Numbered from the stretch's first letter, positions 51,346 to 60,004 are shown. The stretch is DNA of 64,000 bases from Neobacillus niacini NBRC 15566 (GCF_001591505.1 NZ_BCVA01000027.1:1-64000); one strand, 5' to 3'. The notes: generated by a model not told the origin, from the sequence alone. Numbers and translations are program-made.

Positions 51346-51750
51346 CTATTGAACTTCTTCAAAAAAGCTATACTCTTCATCAAGTTGGAGTAGACGCATT
51401 TTACGCGGCAAAAAACTCCGTATCTCTTCTTCGTTAAAACCTACTTGTAATCTTTTTTCATCAAGAATTAAAGGTTTTCTTAATAGCCCAGGATGCTCTT
51501 CAATAAGTGTATACAATTCTCGAAGTGAAATAGTATCGATATTTACATTTAACTTTTTGAAAGTTTTTGACTTTGTTGAAATAATTTCATCGGTGCCATC
51601 TTCTGTGTAACGAAGGATATCCTTAATCTCATCTACTGATAGCTTTTCAGAAAGAATGTTTCTTTCTTTATAAGGAATTTGATTTTGATCAAACCATGCC
51701 TTTGCTCTTCGGCATGAAGTACAACTAGGTGATAAGTATAAAGTTACCAT
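51346..51750 (-). CDS. Spx/ArsC family regulator (Spx paralogue)
   Basis: This 134-residue protein has the Spx thioredoxin-like fold, the redox CxxC at Cys10-Cys13 ([13 protein letters not shown]) and the RPIL-like segment [27 protein letters not shown]. Spx binds the RNA polymerase alpha subunit and turns on thiol-stress genes when its CxxC is oxidised. Two overlapping MhqR-type boxes lie upstream, which ties this paralogue to quinone stress. AGGGGAGTG precedes the ATG. The primary spx gene is expected elsewhere. Confidence 0.92.
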   Translation of the reverse strand: MVTLYLSPSCTSCRRAKAWFDQNQIPYKERNILSEKLSVDEIKDILRYTEDGTDEIISTKSKTFKKLNVNIDTISLRELYTLIEEHPGLLRKPLILDEKRLQVGFNEEEIRSFLPRKMRLLQLDEEYSFFEEVQ

Positions 51751-51824
51751 TATTCACACTCCCCTGATGTTTATTAATCCGTTTGACTTCTATCAATTAG
51801 CTATCCTTTTATCTTAAATCAACG

Positions 51825-51857
51825 TATCTCAAATTACGATATCTCGAATTAAATATA
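51825..51857 (-). promoter_or_regulatory. Two overlapping MhqR-type boxes before the spx paralogue
   Basis: TATCTCAAATTACGATA (51825-51841) is followed at once by TATCTCGAATTAAATATA (51840-51857). Each keeps one good half site. Confidence 0.65.
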
Positions 51858-51984
51858 TTTTTATTATATATCATCTTCTACAATTGTCAACAGAAAATCA
51901 TAAAGTAATAATACGTTGCCGTATGGCACAAGGTATTTTCATTTTGTGCGGCTCCTATGTTTCAATAATCTATATATGTGAAAA

Positions 51985-52005
51985 AGCATACTCAATGAGT
52001 ATGCT
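51985..52005 (-). terminator. Probable terminator after the GerP-like gene
   Basis: AGCATACTCA and TGAGTATGCT are exact complements around one base; on the minus strand TTTTT follows. It lies about 100 bp beyond the stop. Confidence 0.55.
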
Positions 52006-52107
52006 CAACCTTTATAAACACTCTCACATACCCCAGGTTTTGGTTCATAAGTTCAGAGAATAGATTATCAGTCCTAGCTAGATCCCTAGAATGAAGTTGA
52101 TGAACCA

Positions 52108-52347
52108 TCATTGGCTACTGTTTGGTGAAGATGGATTTTCAGTTTGACCTTGATCACTGATATCGGAATCTTGGGTCACCGTAATAATCAGCGATTTAGC
52201 AGGTGAAAAATCTCCCATTGAAAAATTAGTACCATATAATTTCATGTTTGAAGTATGGCTGTTTTGCAATGTTCTTCCTATATTAATGTTTGCATTTTGT
52301 GTTATCCCATTTACGTGCAGGTTGTAAATATTAATTTTGTTAGACAT
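52108..52347 (-). CDS. GerPA/GerPF-like spore germination protein
   Basis: This 79-residue protein has the pattern of GerPA/GerPF family coat proteins: [20 protein letters not shown], then [20 protein letters not shown]. The Asp/Ser/Pro-rich tail is variable. GerP proteins help germinants cross the spore coat. It is a single gene away from any gerP operon. The start at 52347 is chosen because GGAGG lies five bases before it; the longer frame starts inside that site. The family placement is from pattern only. Confidence 0.65.
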   Translation of the reverse strand: MSNKINIYNLHVNGITQNANINIGRTLQNSHTSNMKLYGTNFSMGDFSPAKSLIITVTQDSDISDQGQTENPSSPNSSQ

Positions 52348-52570
52348 AAGATCCTCCAATTAAAAGAAGATTTTAGTATATAATATGTTAAACAAGTATC
52401 ATAAGAAATGGACAAACATGGAATTTAGTTCATAGTTTTTTCTAATCTTATTGAAAAAAAACAATGCAATAAATCATACCAGTCCAATTTTTATATTTTG
52501 ACTATAAAAAAACAAATATCAAACACAATTTTTACATTGGTTTGATATTCGAATCACAATCATTCGCTTT

Positions 52571-52660
52571 TGTTGAAACTGTATGGTTTTTTGTAGGAAC
52601 TGTACACTTTTTTGTTGAAGCTGTACGCTTTGTTGTTGAACCTGTATGGTTTTTAAAAGC
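52571..52660. repeat. 21-bp tandem repeat
   Basis: Units start at 52571, 52592, 52613 and 52634, exactly 21 bp apart, with the form TGTTGAANCTGTANGNTTTTT. A minus-strand frame through it gives a Gln-rich heptad (QLQQKSV, QFLQKTI), but it has no ribosome binding site and overlaps the pirin gene, so I treat it as noncoding. The rest of 52348-52684 is empty. Confidence 0.75.
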
Positions 52661-52684
52661 AGTACCTTTCCTAATGAATAGTGG

Positions 52685-53698
52685 TTACCTTTTCTCAACT
52701 CTACCATCCGCATGGCGTGCGAATCTTCCAGACTCACGCTTATTCACAGGATCTGGACGATCCCACGGCCAGCCTCCGAATTGGGTATTTTGGTAATCCT
52801 TGAACGCTTCACGAATTTCCTGCTCGGTATTCATGACAAACGGTCCATAGGCTGCCACAGGTTCTTGTATCGGCTCACCCTCTAGGAGCAGCAAATAACT
52901 CTCAGATGATCCATTGGTAATCGTAATCTCCTGATCACCAGCAAGCTTTACACGATGGTACGTCTCAATTGCTGTTTCGTCAATATTTAGTTTTTCTCCC
53001 TGATAATAGTATAAATTTCTCGTCATGGTCGCTGAGACAGAAGGCAGGGTGTAGACTGCTTCCGACTCCATATGAATAACGTAAATGCCCACATGATGAT
53101 TTTTATCGTTTGCCCAAGAAGCTGCGTTTGGTTCTAAACTAGACTGGCCCATCGCATTCCCTGAAACTAGTCTTACACTTGTTTTTTGTCCATTCGCAGC
53201 TGCCGATTGTACTTCCGGTATATCTTCAGCCCATAACATTTTATACTCAGGATCAGCAAATTTATCTTTTGCAGGCAGATTCAGCCAAATCTGAAAGAAC
53301 TCAAGTGGATTGCCTTTGTCCTGGTTTACGAGAGGAAACATTTCGGTATGTTGGGCGCCCTTTCCTGCTGTCATCCATTGAACATCCCCATTCCCAAATC
53401 GTCCTACCGACCCATATGAATCAAAATGATCAATTAGACCTTCAAGAACGACAGTAACCGTCTCAAAACCTCTGTGGGGATGTACAGGGAATCCCGGAAC
53501 CGTTTTACCATGATACATTCTAAAGCCATCACGCAATGTAAAATCTTCTCCAAGATTTCTACCTTCCAAAGAGACGTTCGGACCCTGCTCATCATTTCCT
53601 GGTGGATACGCATCTTTATGATGAACCGTCATAAGAAACGGATCTTCGGTCTCCCATGGAAATCCTAATTTTTGTATTTTTATGATTTTGCTCTTCAC
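52685..53698 (-). CDS. Pirin family protein
   Basis: This 337-residue bicupin has the pirin metal-site pattern: PVHPHRGFETVTVVLEGLID, MTAGKGAQHTEMF and PLEFFQIWLNLP. Some pirins act as quercetinases or redox-linked cofactors, and the position inside a quinone-stress cluster is suggestive. I start at GTG 53698 (MKSKIIKIQKLGFPWETED), eight bases after AAAGGAGAGG; the longer frame adds 30 residues without support. No MhqR box was found upstream. Confidence 0.9.
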   Translation of the reverse strand: MKSKIIKIQKLGFPWETEDPFLMTVHHKDAYPPGNDEQGPNVSLEGRNLGEDFTLRDGFRMYHGKTVPGFPVHPHRGFETVTVVLEGLIDHFDSYGSVGRFGNGDVQWMTAGKGAQHTEMFPLVNQDKGNPLEFFQIWLNLPAKDKFADPEYKMLWAEDIPEVQSAAANGQKTSVRLVSGNAMGQSSLEPNAASWANDKNHHVGIYVIHMESEAVYTLPSVSATMTRNLYYYQGEKLNIDETAIETYHRVKLAGDQEITITNGSSESYLLLLEGEPIQEPVAAYGPFVMNTEQEIREAFKDYQNTQFGGWPWDRPDPVNKRESGRFARHADGRVEKR

Positions 53699-54045
53699 TT
53701 CTACCTCTCCTTTAAAAGCCTCCATGTTATGGTTGAAAAAGTTTACTATTTTTCCTTTGGCTCTGTTATTACTGAATGTTGATTTCACTATGTTTAGAAA
53801 TACGTAAAATTCAGCCTAAATTGGGAAATACCCATATTCCCTTAAATATAAGGGAATTTTTTCCGCTTATTTTATCAAAATCTTTAGATTTTGTCTTATT
53901 TAGAGCTTTTAATCGGAATATCTCCATTTATATAGACTTCATAAGCTTCCTTTATATACATTAGCGGAAATTCTCCGCCTATCAATTCACATACCTATAC
54001 CTACACGGTAAAATCAACCAATGGATAATAACATAGCCATTCCAT
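53699..54045. other. AT-rich intergenic region with hairpins
   Basis: ATTCCCTTA and TAAGGGAAT (53836-53857) form a 9-bp stem followed by TTTTTT on the plus strand. GCGGAAATTCTCCGC (53964-53978) is a second small palindrome, and a degenerate relative lies 51 bp before it. No gene is recognised. Confidence 0.5.
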
Positions 54046-55023
54046 CTATTCTTTAACGAATTCCTTCATACTTCTCACTGTATCAATTGGACGAACTAAT
54101 TTTTCGATTTCTTCACGTTTTGGCTCTAAGAATGGAGGTAACGATAATTTTTCCCCAAGTGTTTCATAAGGTTCATCCCCCATAAAGCCAGGACCATCGG
54201 TAGCGAACTCAAATAAAATTTGCGGTGCAACTCTTGCGTACAAGGACTCAAAAAAGTGACGATTTACATAACCGGATGTTTGGAATCCAAAACTACTCAT
54301 CCGTTCAATCCATTCCTCTAAAACAGCCCGATCCTCTACACGTAGAGCCGCATGGTGAACTGTACCATATCCTTGTCGGGCTTCAGGAAGAACCGCATTA
54401 TATTCTACAATGACTGAGGCACCATTTCCGCCTTCCCCCACTTCAAATAAATGGAAGGATCCGTCTTGTGAAGTCTCCTTAAATAATAGAACTTTTTCCA
54501 TCATTTCTTTAAAGTAATCAAAGTTCGCAATTCGAACAAAAACAGGACCTAAACCAGTAATGGCATATTCCAGTGGAATGGGACCTTTTTGCCATGGTGT
54601 ACCAGCTTTCACGCCTTTATTGAATTCATCTGAAATCAATTGATATTGTTGATCATCAAAATCAACAAAAGAGAGTGTTTTCTTGCCAAATTGTTCTTTG
54701 ATTCCAGTATGTTTGACTTCTAGGCGATCAAAACGTTTTACCCAATAGTCTAACGCCGCATCACTAGGTACACGGAACGATGTCTTTGAAATTTCATTTG
54801 TACCGTGAACGCCTTTCGGAATGCCGGGGAAATCAAAGAACGTCATGTCTGTGCCTGCGCTGCCTTTATCATCAGCAAAGAATAAATGATAGGTTTGAAT
54901 ATCATCTTGATTGACTGTTTTTTTAACTAATCGCATACCTAAAACATATGTGAAAAATTCATAGTTCTTTTCTGCACTGCTTGTAATGGCTGTTACATGA
55001 TGTATTCCTTTTAAATGGTTCAT
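54046..55023 (-). CDS. Ring-cleaving dioxygenase, MhqA/MhqO family (second of a pair)
   Basis: This 325-residue two-module VOC dioxygenase begins MNHLKGIHHVTAITSSAEKN and continues YEFFTYVLGMRLVKKTVNQD. Metal-ligand positions are in GIHHVTAI, GTVHHAALRV and ILFEFATDGPGF. It is closely similar to the next gene upstream (55043-56011), 19 bp away, so the pair looks like a tandem duplication. Both should cleave hydroquinone- or catechol-type rings. AGGAGG-like TTGGAGG precedes the ATG. Confidence 0.92.
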   Translation of the reverse strand: MNHLKGIHHVTAITSSAEKNYEFFTYVLGMRLVKKTVNQDDIQTYHLFFADDKGSAGTDMTFFDFPGIPKGVHGTNEISKTSFRVPSDAALDYWVKRFDRLEVKHTGIKEQFGKKTLSFVDFDDQQYQLISDEFNKGVKAGTPWQKGPIPLEYAITGLGPVFVRIANFDYFKEMMEKVLLFKETSQDGSFHLFEVGEGGNGASVIVEYNAVLPEARQGYGTVHHAALRVEDRAVLEEWIERMSSFGFQTSGYVNRHFFESLYARVAPQILFEFATDGPGFMGDEPYETLGEKLSLPPFLEPKREEIEKLVRPIDTVRSMKEFVKE

Positions 55024-55042
55024 GATCTATTCCTCCAAGTGT

Positions 55043-56011
55043 TTAATTTAAATTTAATGGACGTAATTTTTCTTCGATCTCTTTTCGTTTTGGTTCCAAA
55101 AATGATGGAAGTGATAGTTTTTCTCCCATTGTTTCCATTGGTTCATCTGTCGCAAATCCTGGGGTATCTGTTGATAACTCAAATAAGATTCCATTTGGTT
55201 CCCTAAAATATAATGCCTTGAAGTAATACCGCTCCACTTTCCCTGAATTCGGTAACCTGTATTCTTCCAAACGCGCTGCCCATTGATTATATTCTTCCTC
55301 ATTCGGAACACGGAAGGCAACATGGTGAACACCACCACGTCCTAAGCGGGCTCTTGGCAAATCGGGTCTTGTTTCAATATGAACCTCAGCACCGCTGCCG
55401 CCTTCGCCAGTAGCATAAACCAATATATCAGGATGATCCCCGTCAAGTGACGGATAGGATCCGACAGAGCGAAAACCCATAACTTCTGTTAAAACACCAA
55501 TCGTTGGTTCTGCTATTGCCACTGTGAGGGTTACAGGTCCTAAACCAATAATGGCATGTTCCAATGGAATGTCATCTCTTTTCCAAGGAACCCCTGCTCT
55601 CACACCTTTTTCACCGTTATCCGCTACTAGTATGCTGCTTGTCCCCTCAAAATCCCTGAAAGCCAATGTATCACGATTTGCTCTTTTTTGAATCTCATCA
55701 TGTTCAACACCATATTGTTTAAAACGTTCTTTCCAAAATAACAATGACTCTGAATTTCTAACCCTAAGTGATACAGTAGAAATATCTGAAGTTCCCCTGT
55801 ATGTCTGCCCAAGATGAGGTATGTCAAAGAACGTGACTTCCGTTCCTGGTGTTCCTTCACCGTCAGCATAGAAAAGATGATAGGATTCTGTATTATCTTG
55901 ATTAACGGTTTTCTTAACCAATCTCATTCCTAAAATTTTAGTATAAAATTCATAATTTTTTTCCGCTTTTCCAGTTAATATGGATACATGATGTAGTCCT
56001 AAAAGTTCCAT
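55043..56011 (-). CDS. Ring-cleaving dioxygenase, MhqA/MhqO family (first of a pair)
   Basis: This 322-residue VOC dioxygenase begins MELLGLHHVSILTGKAEKNY and keeps GGVHHVAFRVPNEEEYN and ILFELSTDTPGF as likely metal sites. It opens a two-gene unit controlled by MhqR-type boxes at 56164 and 56285-56317. A decayed DoxX tail lies between those boxes and its start, which suggests that the unit once had an mhqP-like first gene. AGGAGTG precedes the ATG. Confidence 0.92.
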   Translation of the reverse strand: MELLGLHHVSILTGKAEKNYEFYTKILGMRLVKKTVNQDNTESYHLFYADGEGTPGTEVTFFDIPHLGQTYRGTSDISTVSLRVRNSESLLFWKERFKQYGVEHDEIQKRANRDTLAFRDFEGTSSILVADNGEKGVRAGVPWKRDDIPLEHAIIGLGPVTLTVAIAEPTIGVLTEVMGFRSVGSYPSLDGDHPDILVYATGEGGSGAEVHIETRPDLPRARLGRGGVHHVAFRVPNEEEYNQWAARLEEYRLPNSGKVERYYFKALYFREPNGILFELSTDTPGFATDEPMETMGEKLSLPSFLEPKRKEIEEKLRPLNLN

Positions 56012-56035
56012 CTTATCATCACTCCTGTCATAATA

Positions 56036-56134
56036 TTAATTTAATCCATTTGGTGCACGCACTTTTACGTATAGGATAGCTCCAACAATTATTATTTCTC
56101 CAAGTCGTGGTAATAGCCCAAAGCTAGTAAACAA
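56036..56134 (-). pseudogene. DoxX (MhqP-like) C-terminal remnant
   Basis: On the minus strand the frame reads FTSFGLLPRLGEIIIVGAIL, then YVKVRAPNGLN and a stop. This aligns with LFTLGILTPLAGIMIAGTMV, then AIVKVHAPNGYW in the intact MhqP at 50382-50780. The N-terminal half is gone. Confidence 0.7.
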
Positions 56135-56163
56135 ATGTCTATCATCTTAAATCTTATTTATTT

Positions 56164-56181
56164 TATCTCGGATTCGAGATA
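56164..56181 (-). promoter_or_regulatory. MhqR box before the dioxygenase pair
   Basis: TATCTCGGATTCGAGATA matches the consensus at 17 of 18 positions, and both arms are intact. Confidence 0.85.
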
Positions 56182-56284
56182 TTATTTTAAAAAAATAAAC
56201 TTATCTTTTATTCCTTATTAGATGATTGTATTAATATAAGAAAGGGTAAATTATCGCATTTCCATTCCAAAAATCGAATAAAAC

Positions 56285-56317
56285 TATCTCGAATTAAATT
56301 ATCTCGAATACAAGATA
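56285..56317 (-). promoter_or_regulatory. Tandem MhqR-type boxes
   Basis: TATCTCGAATTAAATTA (from 56285) overlaps TATCTCGAATACAAGATA (56300-56317). The second keeps both arms with two changes. These lie about 275-305 bp before the dioxygenase start and may be the original operator of the lost DoxX gene. The rest of 56318-56464 holds nothing recognisable. Confidence 0.65.
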
Positions 56318-56464
56318 ATAATAATCCATTTAAATTATTTTGTCAATAACCTTTTATTTTATTTCTACGACACAATCCATTTTCAAAAATGATGTTACAT
56401 GCCGGCCGAGCAAAATTAAAAGCAGTCCAATTCAATTCGTATGCATCCAATAATGACCTTATAA

Positions 56465-56503
56465 AAAAGACGAATCCAATTCAAATCATTGGAATCGTCT
56501 TTT
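56465..56503 (-). terminator. Terminator after the SDR gene
   Basis: AAAAGACGAATCCAAT and ATTGGAATCGTCTTTT pair with one mismatch around a 7-nt loop, 14 bp past the stop. Confidence 0.9.
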
Positions 56504-56516
56504 TTGCATGAAAAAA

Positions 56517-57299
56517 TTAATACTTATAGGATTGTCCGCCATCAATTGGAATAACTGCAGCGTTGATAAAACTTGATTGATTGGATAATAAGAAAGCTAC
56601 TAAGTAACCAACTTCTTCTGGTCTTCCGAAACGCTTCATTGGATTTGGTTCCACGAAAGCTTTTCCAACCTCTTCCCAATTGACTGGGTCAATTTGTTTT
56701 AACGAGCCTTCAACCATAGGTGTCATAATGGCCCCAGGTGCAATGGCATTTACATTAATACCAAATTGACCATATTCAATTGCTGAGTTTCTGGTTAAAC
56801 CAACTACACCATGTTTACTAGCTGCATATCCTGATTGATTTCCTACACCACGGATACCACCAACAGAAGCTGTATTAACAATAGAACCTGAACCTTGTTC
56901 TTTCATTACTTTTAAAACATGCTTCATTCCATAAAATACACCGTTTAGATTTACGTTTAATACTTTAGCGAACTCTTCGCTTCCAAATTCTTCGGTTAAA
57001 TTTTGTTTTCCTTCAATTCCTGCATTATTGAAAAATCCGTCAATTCGGCCGTACTTTTCAACTGTTTGCGTAACATAATTCTGTACAGCTTCTTCATCTG
57101 CTACATTCGCAGAAATTAAAAGGACTTCTGCTTCAGGGGCAGCTTCTAAAACCAATTTTTTCGTTTCTTCTAGAGAATTAGTGTTTAAATCCACTAGTGT
57201 AAGTTTTGCTCCTTCTTTTGCAACTTGTAAAGTTGCAGCTCTACCTAAACCAGATCCTGCACCTGTAACTATAACTACTTTTTCTTCAAACCTTTTCAT
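56517..57299 (-). CDS. SDR family oxidoreductase
   Basis: This 260-residue classical short-chain dehydrogenase has the cofactor motif TGAGSGLG (12-19), NNAG, the catalytic Ser in NTASVGG, and Tyr-x-x-x-Lys as YAASKHG. The C-terminal INAAVIPIDGGQSYKY is usual. An Asp after beta2 (LVDLNT) favours NAD over NADP. The substrate is unknown. There is no MhqR box upstream. AGGAGG precedes the ATG. Confidence 0.93.
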   Translation of the reverse strand: MKRFEEKVVIVTGAGSGLGRAATLQVAKEGAKLTLVDLNTNSLEETKKLVLEAAPEAEVLLISANVADEEAVQNYVTQTVEKYGRIDGFFNNAGIEGKQNLTEEFGSEEFAKVLNVNLNGVFYGMKHVLKVMKEQGSGSIVNTASVGGIRGVGNQSGYAASKHGVVGLTRNSAIEYGQFGINVNAIAPGAIMTPMVEGSLKQIDPVNWEEVGKAFVEPNPMKRFGRPEEVGYLVAFLLSNQSSFINAAVIPIDGGQSYKY

Positions 57300-57344
57300 T
57301 TTTATCCAACCTCCTACTATTGTTTACCCTTAATGAAACCCGTT

Positions 57345-57397
57345 AAACGAAGTATCCCCAGGTGCTTTAAATAAGACAAAGGTCAATGATTCGATTA
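57345..57397 (-). pseudogene. Remnant of a zwf 5' end
   Basis: Read on the minus strand, this follows GGGGGAAGAA (the zwf ribosome binding site) and encodes ESLTFVLFKAPGD, against DSMTFVLFGATGD at the start of the intact zwf. The DNA match runs from about 57350 to 57410 against 59790-59860. It lies directly after the rpiA gene. Confidence 0.8.
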
Positions 57398-57434
57398 TTC
57401 TTCCCCCAAGTGCATATACTGATTCTCCCTTGTT

Positions 57435-58103
57435 CTAGCTTCGGACTATCGTTGATAGCTTTTTATCTTTAATGGTAATAACTATATCTGCCATATCTAC
57501 AAATAATCCGTTATCTACTACACCTGGTATGAGATTGAGGCTTTTCTCTAACTCTCTTGATTGTGTAATTTCTTGAAAGCTGCTATCTATAATATAGTTA
57601 CCATTATCTGTTCGATAAGGAGTCCCATCCTTCATCCGCAGCTTTGGACTGCCTCCAAGTTTTCTAATATGTTTAGCTGTCATTTCGTATCCAAATGGAA
57701 CTACTTCAATCGGCAAAGGAAAAGTTCCTAACGTATCGACATTTTTACTAGAGTCAGCAACGACAATAAACGTTTTAGCTGCTGCAGCAATGATTTTCTC
57801 TCTTAAAAGAGCACCGCCGCCCCCTTTAATGAGATTTAGCTCAGAATCTAGCTCATCTGCACCATCAATTGCGACATCAATTTGCTCTATCTCATTGAAC
57901 GATACCAGTGGAATGCCAAGTTCTATCGCTAATTGTTTCGTTTGTTCAGAAGTAGGAACTCCTTTAATGGAAAGTCCCTGCTGAACTAACTGACCAAGCT
58001 CCATGATGGTATAAAATACAGTAGAACCCGTACCGAGTCCAACCACCATACCGTCTTTCACATATTCAACAGCTTTTTCTCCAACTTCTTTCTTCTCATT
58101 CAC
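57435..58103 (-). CDS. rpiA: Ribose-5-phosphate isomerase A
   Basis: This 222-residue enzyme interconverts ribose-5-phosphate and ribulose-5-phosphate. Visible motifs are VVGLGTGSTVFYT (phosphate loop), VAIDGADELDSELNLIKGGG with the catalytic acidic residues, the Lys in GGGALLREK, and the C-terminal VVDNGLFVDMADIVITIKD. A GTG at 58103, six bases after AAGGGAG, is taken as the start. It follows zwf on the same strand, so both belong to the pentose-phosphate pathway. A short remnant of a second rpiA lies at 59881. Confidence 0.95.
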   Translation of the reverse strand: MNEKKEVGEKAVEYVKDGMVVGLGTGSTVFYTIMELGQLVQQGLSIKGVPTSEQTKQLAIELGIPLVSFNEIEQIDVAIDGADELDSELNLIKGGGGALLREKIIAAAAKTFIVVADSSKNVDTLGTFPLPIEVVPFGYEMTAKHIRKLGGSPKLRMKDGTPYRTDNGNYIIDSSFQEITQSRELEKSLNLIPGVVDNGLFVDMADIVITIKDKKLSTIVRS

Positions 58104-58242
58104 GGCTTTGTCTCCCTTCAACTAAGGTTGGAATCTCTCCTTTATTAATTTGTCCATTGTTTTGCAACTTGTTCCCGTGCCATCTGCAAGATATCCCGTT
58201 AAGTTTCGGGCACTCCAGCTGTTGTTGAAAGTCAGATATCAA

Positions 58243-58280
58243 AAAAAGGCATCCTCATCCAACTGATTAGGCTGCCCTTT
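58243..58280 (-). terminator. Terminator after zwf
   Basis: On the minus strand AAAGGGCAGCC and GGATGCCTTT pair imperfectly and are followed by TTTT. It separates zwf from rpiA. Confidence 0.7.
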
Positions 58281-58284
58281 TATA

Positions 58285-59835
58285 CTACTTTATAGATAGT
58301 TGTTTTTGTAATTCTTCTGTTTCTGCATTATCTCCTGGTTGAAGGACCGTATCCTTACTATCTTGAAGTTCTTCATCAAGCCACCATTTAAAACCATTTT
58401 CCAATAATAAGAATTCTGAAGCATCAGGACCATATGAACCTGATTGATAAGGATGGAGCGGTATTGAATTTTTCTCAAATGCATGAAGAATCGGCTGTAC
58501 CCATTCCCATGACAATTCAACTTCTTTCCAATGAGCAAAGAAGGTAGAATCCCCGTTAAACGCATCATAGATTAGTCTTTCATATGCTTCCGGTACGTCC
58601 AATCCTAATTGTTCATTTGCGAAATTAATTTTGATTGGAGTAACCTTTCCGTTATCCAATGGGTTTTTGCTGTTTAATTGTAAAGAGATATTTTCATTCG
58701 GATTGATTTCAATAATCAATAAGTTAGGATCAAGTTGGCTATTTTTATATGACTGGTTTTCCTTATTTTTAAATTCAATCACAATCCGCGTTGACTTTTC
58801 CTTCATTCTTTTTCCAGTACGAATGTAAAAGGGAACCCCAGTCCATGATGGATGATCGACCCACAACCGGGCAGCAACAAATGTATCTGTAGTGGAAGAA
58901 GGATTTACTCCAGGCTCTTCTATATAACTTGGAACCTTTTGATCATGTACCTCTCCTGAAATGTATTGGCCGCGGACAATATCGGTTGGAACAGCTTCTT
59001 CTTTTAAAGGACGAAGAGACTCTATGACCCTCCGCTTCTCCTGTCTAATTCCGGCTGCATTAATTTTTTCAGGCTTATCCATAGCTGTCATCATTAAAAT
59101 TTGCAGCATGTGGTTTTGGAACATATCACGAATGGCTCCAGCTTGGTCGTAATAACCTGCTCTCTTCTCAACCCCAACGGTTTCACTGGCAGTAATTTGG
59201 ACATTTGCAATATGGTCTTTATTCCAAACAGAACGTAGAATCGGGTTGGCGAAGGCCAAGGCTTCCAGGTTCTGAATCATTGGTTTGCCTAGGTAATGGT
59301 CGATTCGATAAATTTCCTCTTCTAGAAAGGCACGGCTAAGTTTTTGATTAAGTTCACGTGCAGATTTTAGATCATGACCAAAAGGCTTTTCGATGATTAA
59401 TCGTTTCCAGCCAGCTGTCTCACCAAGACCGCTATTATTTATGTTTAGGGCGATGGTATCAAAAAATTCCGGTGCCACTGAAAGATAAAACATACGATTT
59501 TCTTTTAAATCTAGTTCTTCTTCCCGCTGCTTGACTAATTGAAGCAGCTGTAGATAATCATCTTTACTGGTGACATCCAATCTGCTGTAACGGAAATATT
59601 CTAAAAATTCTCCCATATTTGCTGCCTCGTGTTCAAGGCGGCGTGAAAAGTCTAAAATCGAGTCCTTCACTTTATCTTGAAAATCAGAATGAGAAATCTC
59701 CCCTCTTCCGAGCCCAATAATAGATACCGATTGTGGTAATTTTTGATCAACATACAAGTTGTAAAGCGCTGGATAAATCTTTCTTTTCGCTAAATCCCCT
59801 GTTGCTCCAAACAAGACAAATGTCATTGAATCCAT
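58285..59835 (-). CDS. zwf: Glucose-6-phosphate dehydrogenase
   Basis: This 516-residue enzyme oxidises glucose-6-phosphate to 6-phosphogluconolactone, the entry to the oxidative pentose-phosphate pathway. Motifs are FGATGDLAKRKIYPAL (NADP fold), IIEKPFGHDL and the substrate/catalytic RIDHYLGK (177-184). The length is slightly above the usual 490 because of an acidic C-terminal tail. GGGGGAAG precedes the ATG. NADPH from this step would supply the quinone reductases nearby, which is an inference only. Confidence 0.96.
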   Translation of the reverse strand: MDSMTFVLFGATGDLAKRKIYPALYNLYVDQKLPQSVSIIGLGRGEISHSDFQDKVKDSILDFSRRLEHEAANMGEFLEYFRYSRLDVTSKDDYLQLLQLVKQREEELDLKENRMFYLSVAPEFFDTIALNINNSGLGETAGWKRLIIEKPFGHDLKSARELNQKLSRAFLEEEIYRIDHYLGKPMIQNLEALAFANPILRSVWNKDHIANVQITASETVGVEKRAGYYDQAGAIRDMFQNHMLQILMMTAMDKPEKINAAGIRQEKRRVIESLRPLKEEAVPTDIVRGQYISGEVHDQKVPSYIEEPGVNPSSTTDTFVAARLWVDHPSWTGVPFYIRTGKRMKEKSTRIVIEFKNKENQSYKNSQLDPNLLIIEINPNENISLQLNSKNPLDNGKVTPIKINFANEQLGLDVPEAYERLIYDAFNGDSTFFAHWKEVELSWEWVQPILHAFEKNSIPLHPYQSGSYGPDASEFLLLENGFKWWLDEELQDSKDTVLQPGDNAETEELQKQLSIK

Positions 59836-59880
59836 TTTTCTTCCCCCATGTTCGAATTCCGTCTTCTCCCAGTTTCTAGC

Positions 59881-59922
59881 TTATGCGTTCGTTTTAAGCT
59901 CTTTATCTTTAATGGTAATAAC
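59881..59922 (-). pseudogene. Remnant of an rpiA 3' end
   Basis: The minus strand encodes VITIKDKELKTNA and a stop, against VITIKDKKLSTIVRS in intact rpiA. Downstream sequence also matches what follows the intact gene. It lies between the tal terminator and zwf. Confidence 0.85.
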
Positions 59923-59924
59923 AA

Positions 59925-59954
59925 AATGACTCCGGGTACAATACCGGAGTCATT
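59925..59954 (-). terminator. Terminator after tal
   Basis: AATGACTCCGG (59925-59935) and CCGGAGTCATT (59944-59954) form a perfect 11-bp stem with an 8-nt loop. Confidence 0.85.
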
Positions 59955-60004
59955 AACTGGTTTCCCTATTTTTTCACACATTTTCTCTATCAAATATGTT
60001 GGTT

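Noticed and set aside
52519-52737. Gln-rich 72-residue minus-strand ORF
   Set aside because: It arises from the 21-bp repeat, has no ribosome binding site and overlaps the end of the pirin gene.
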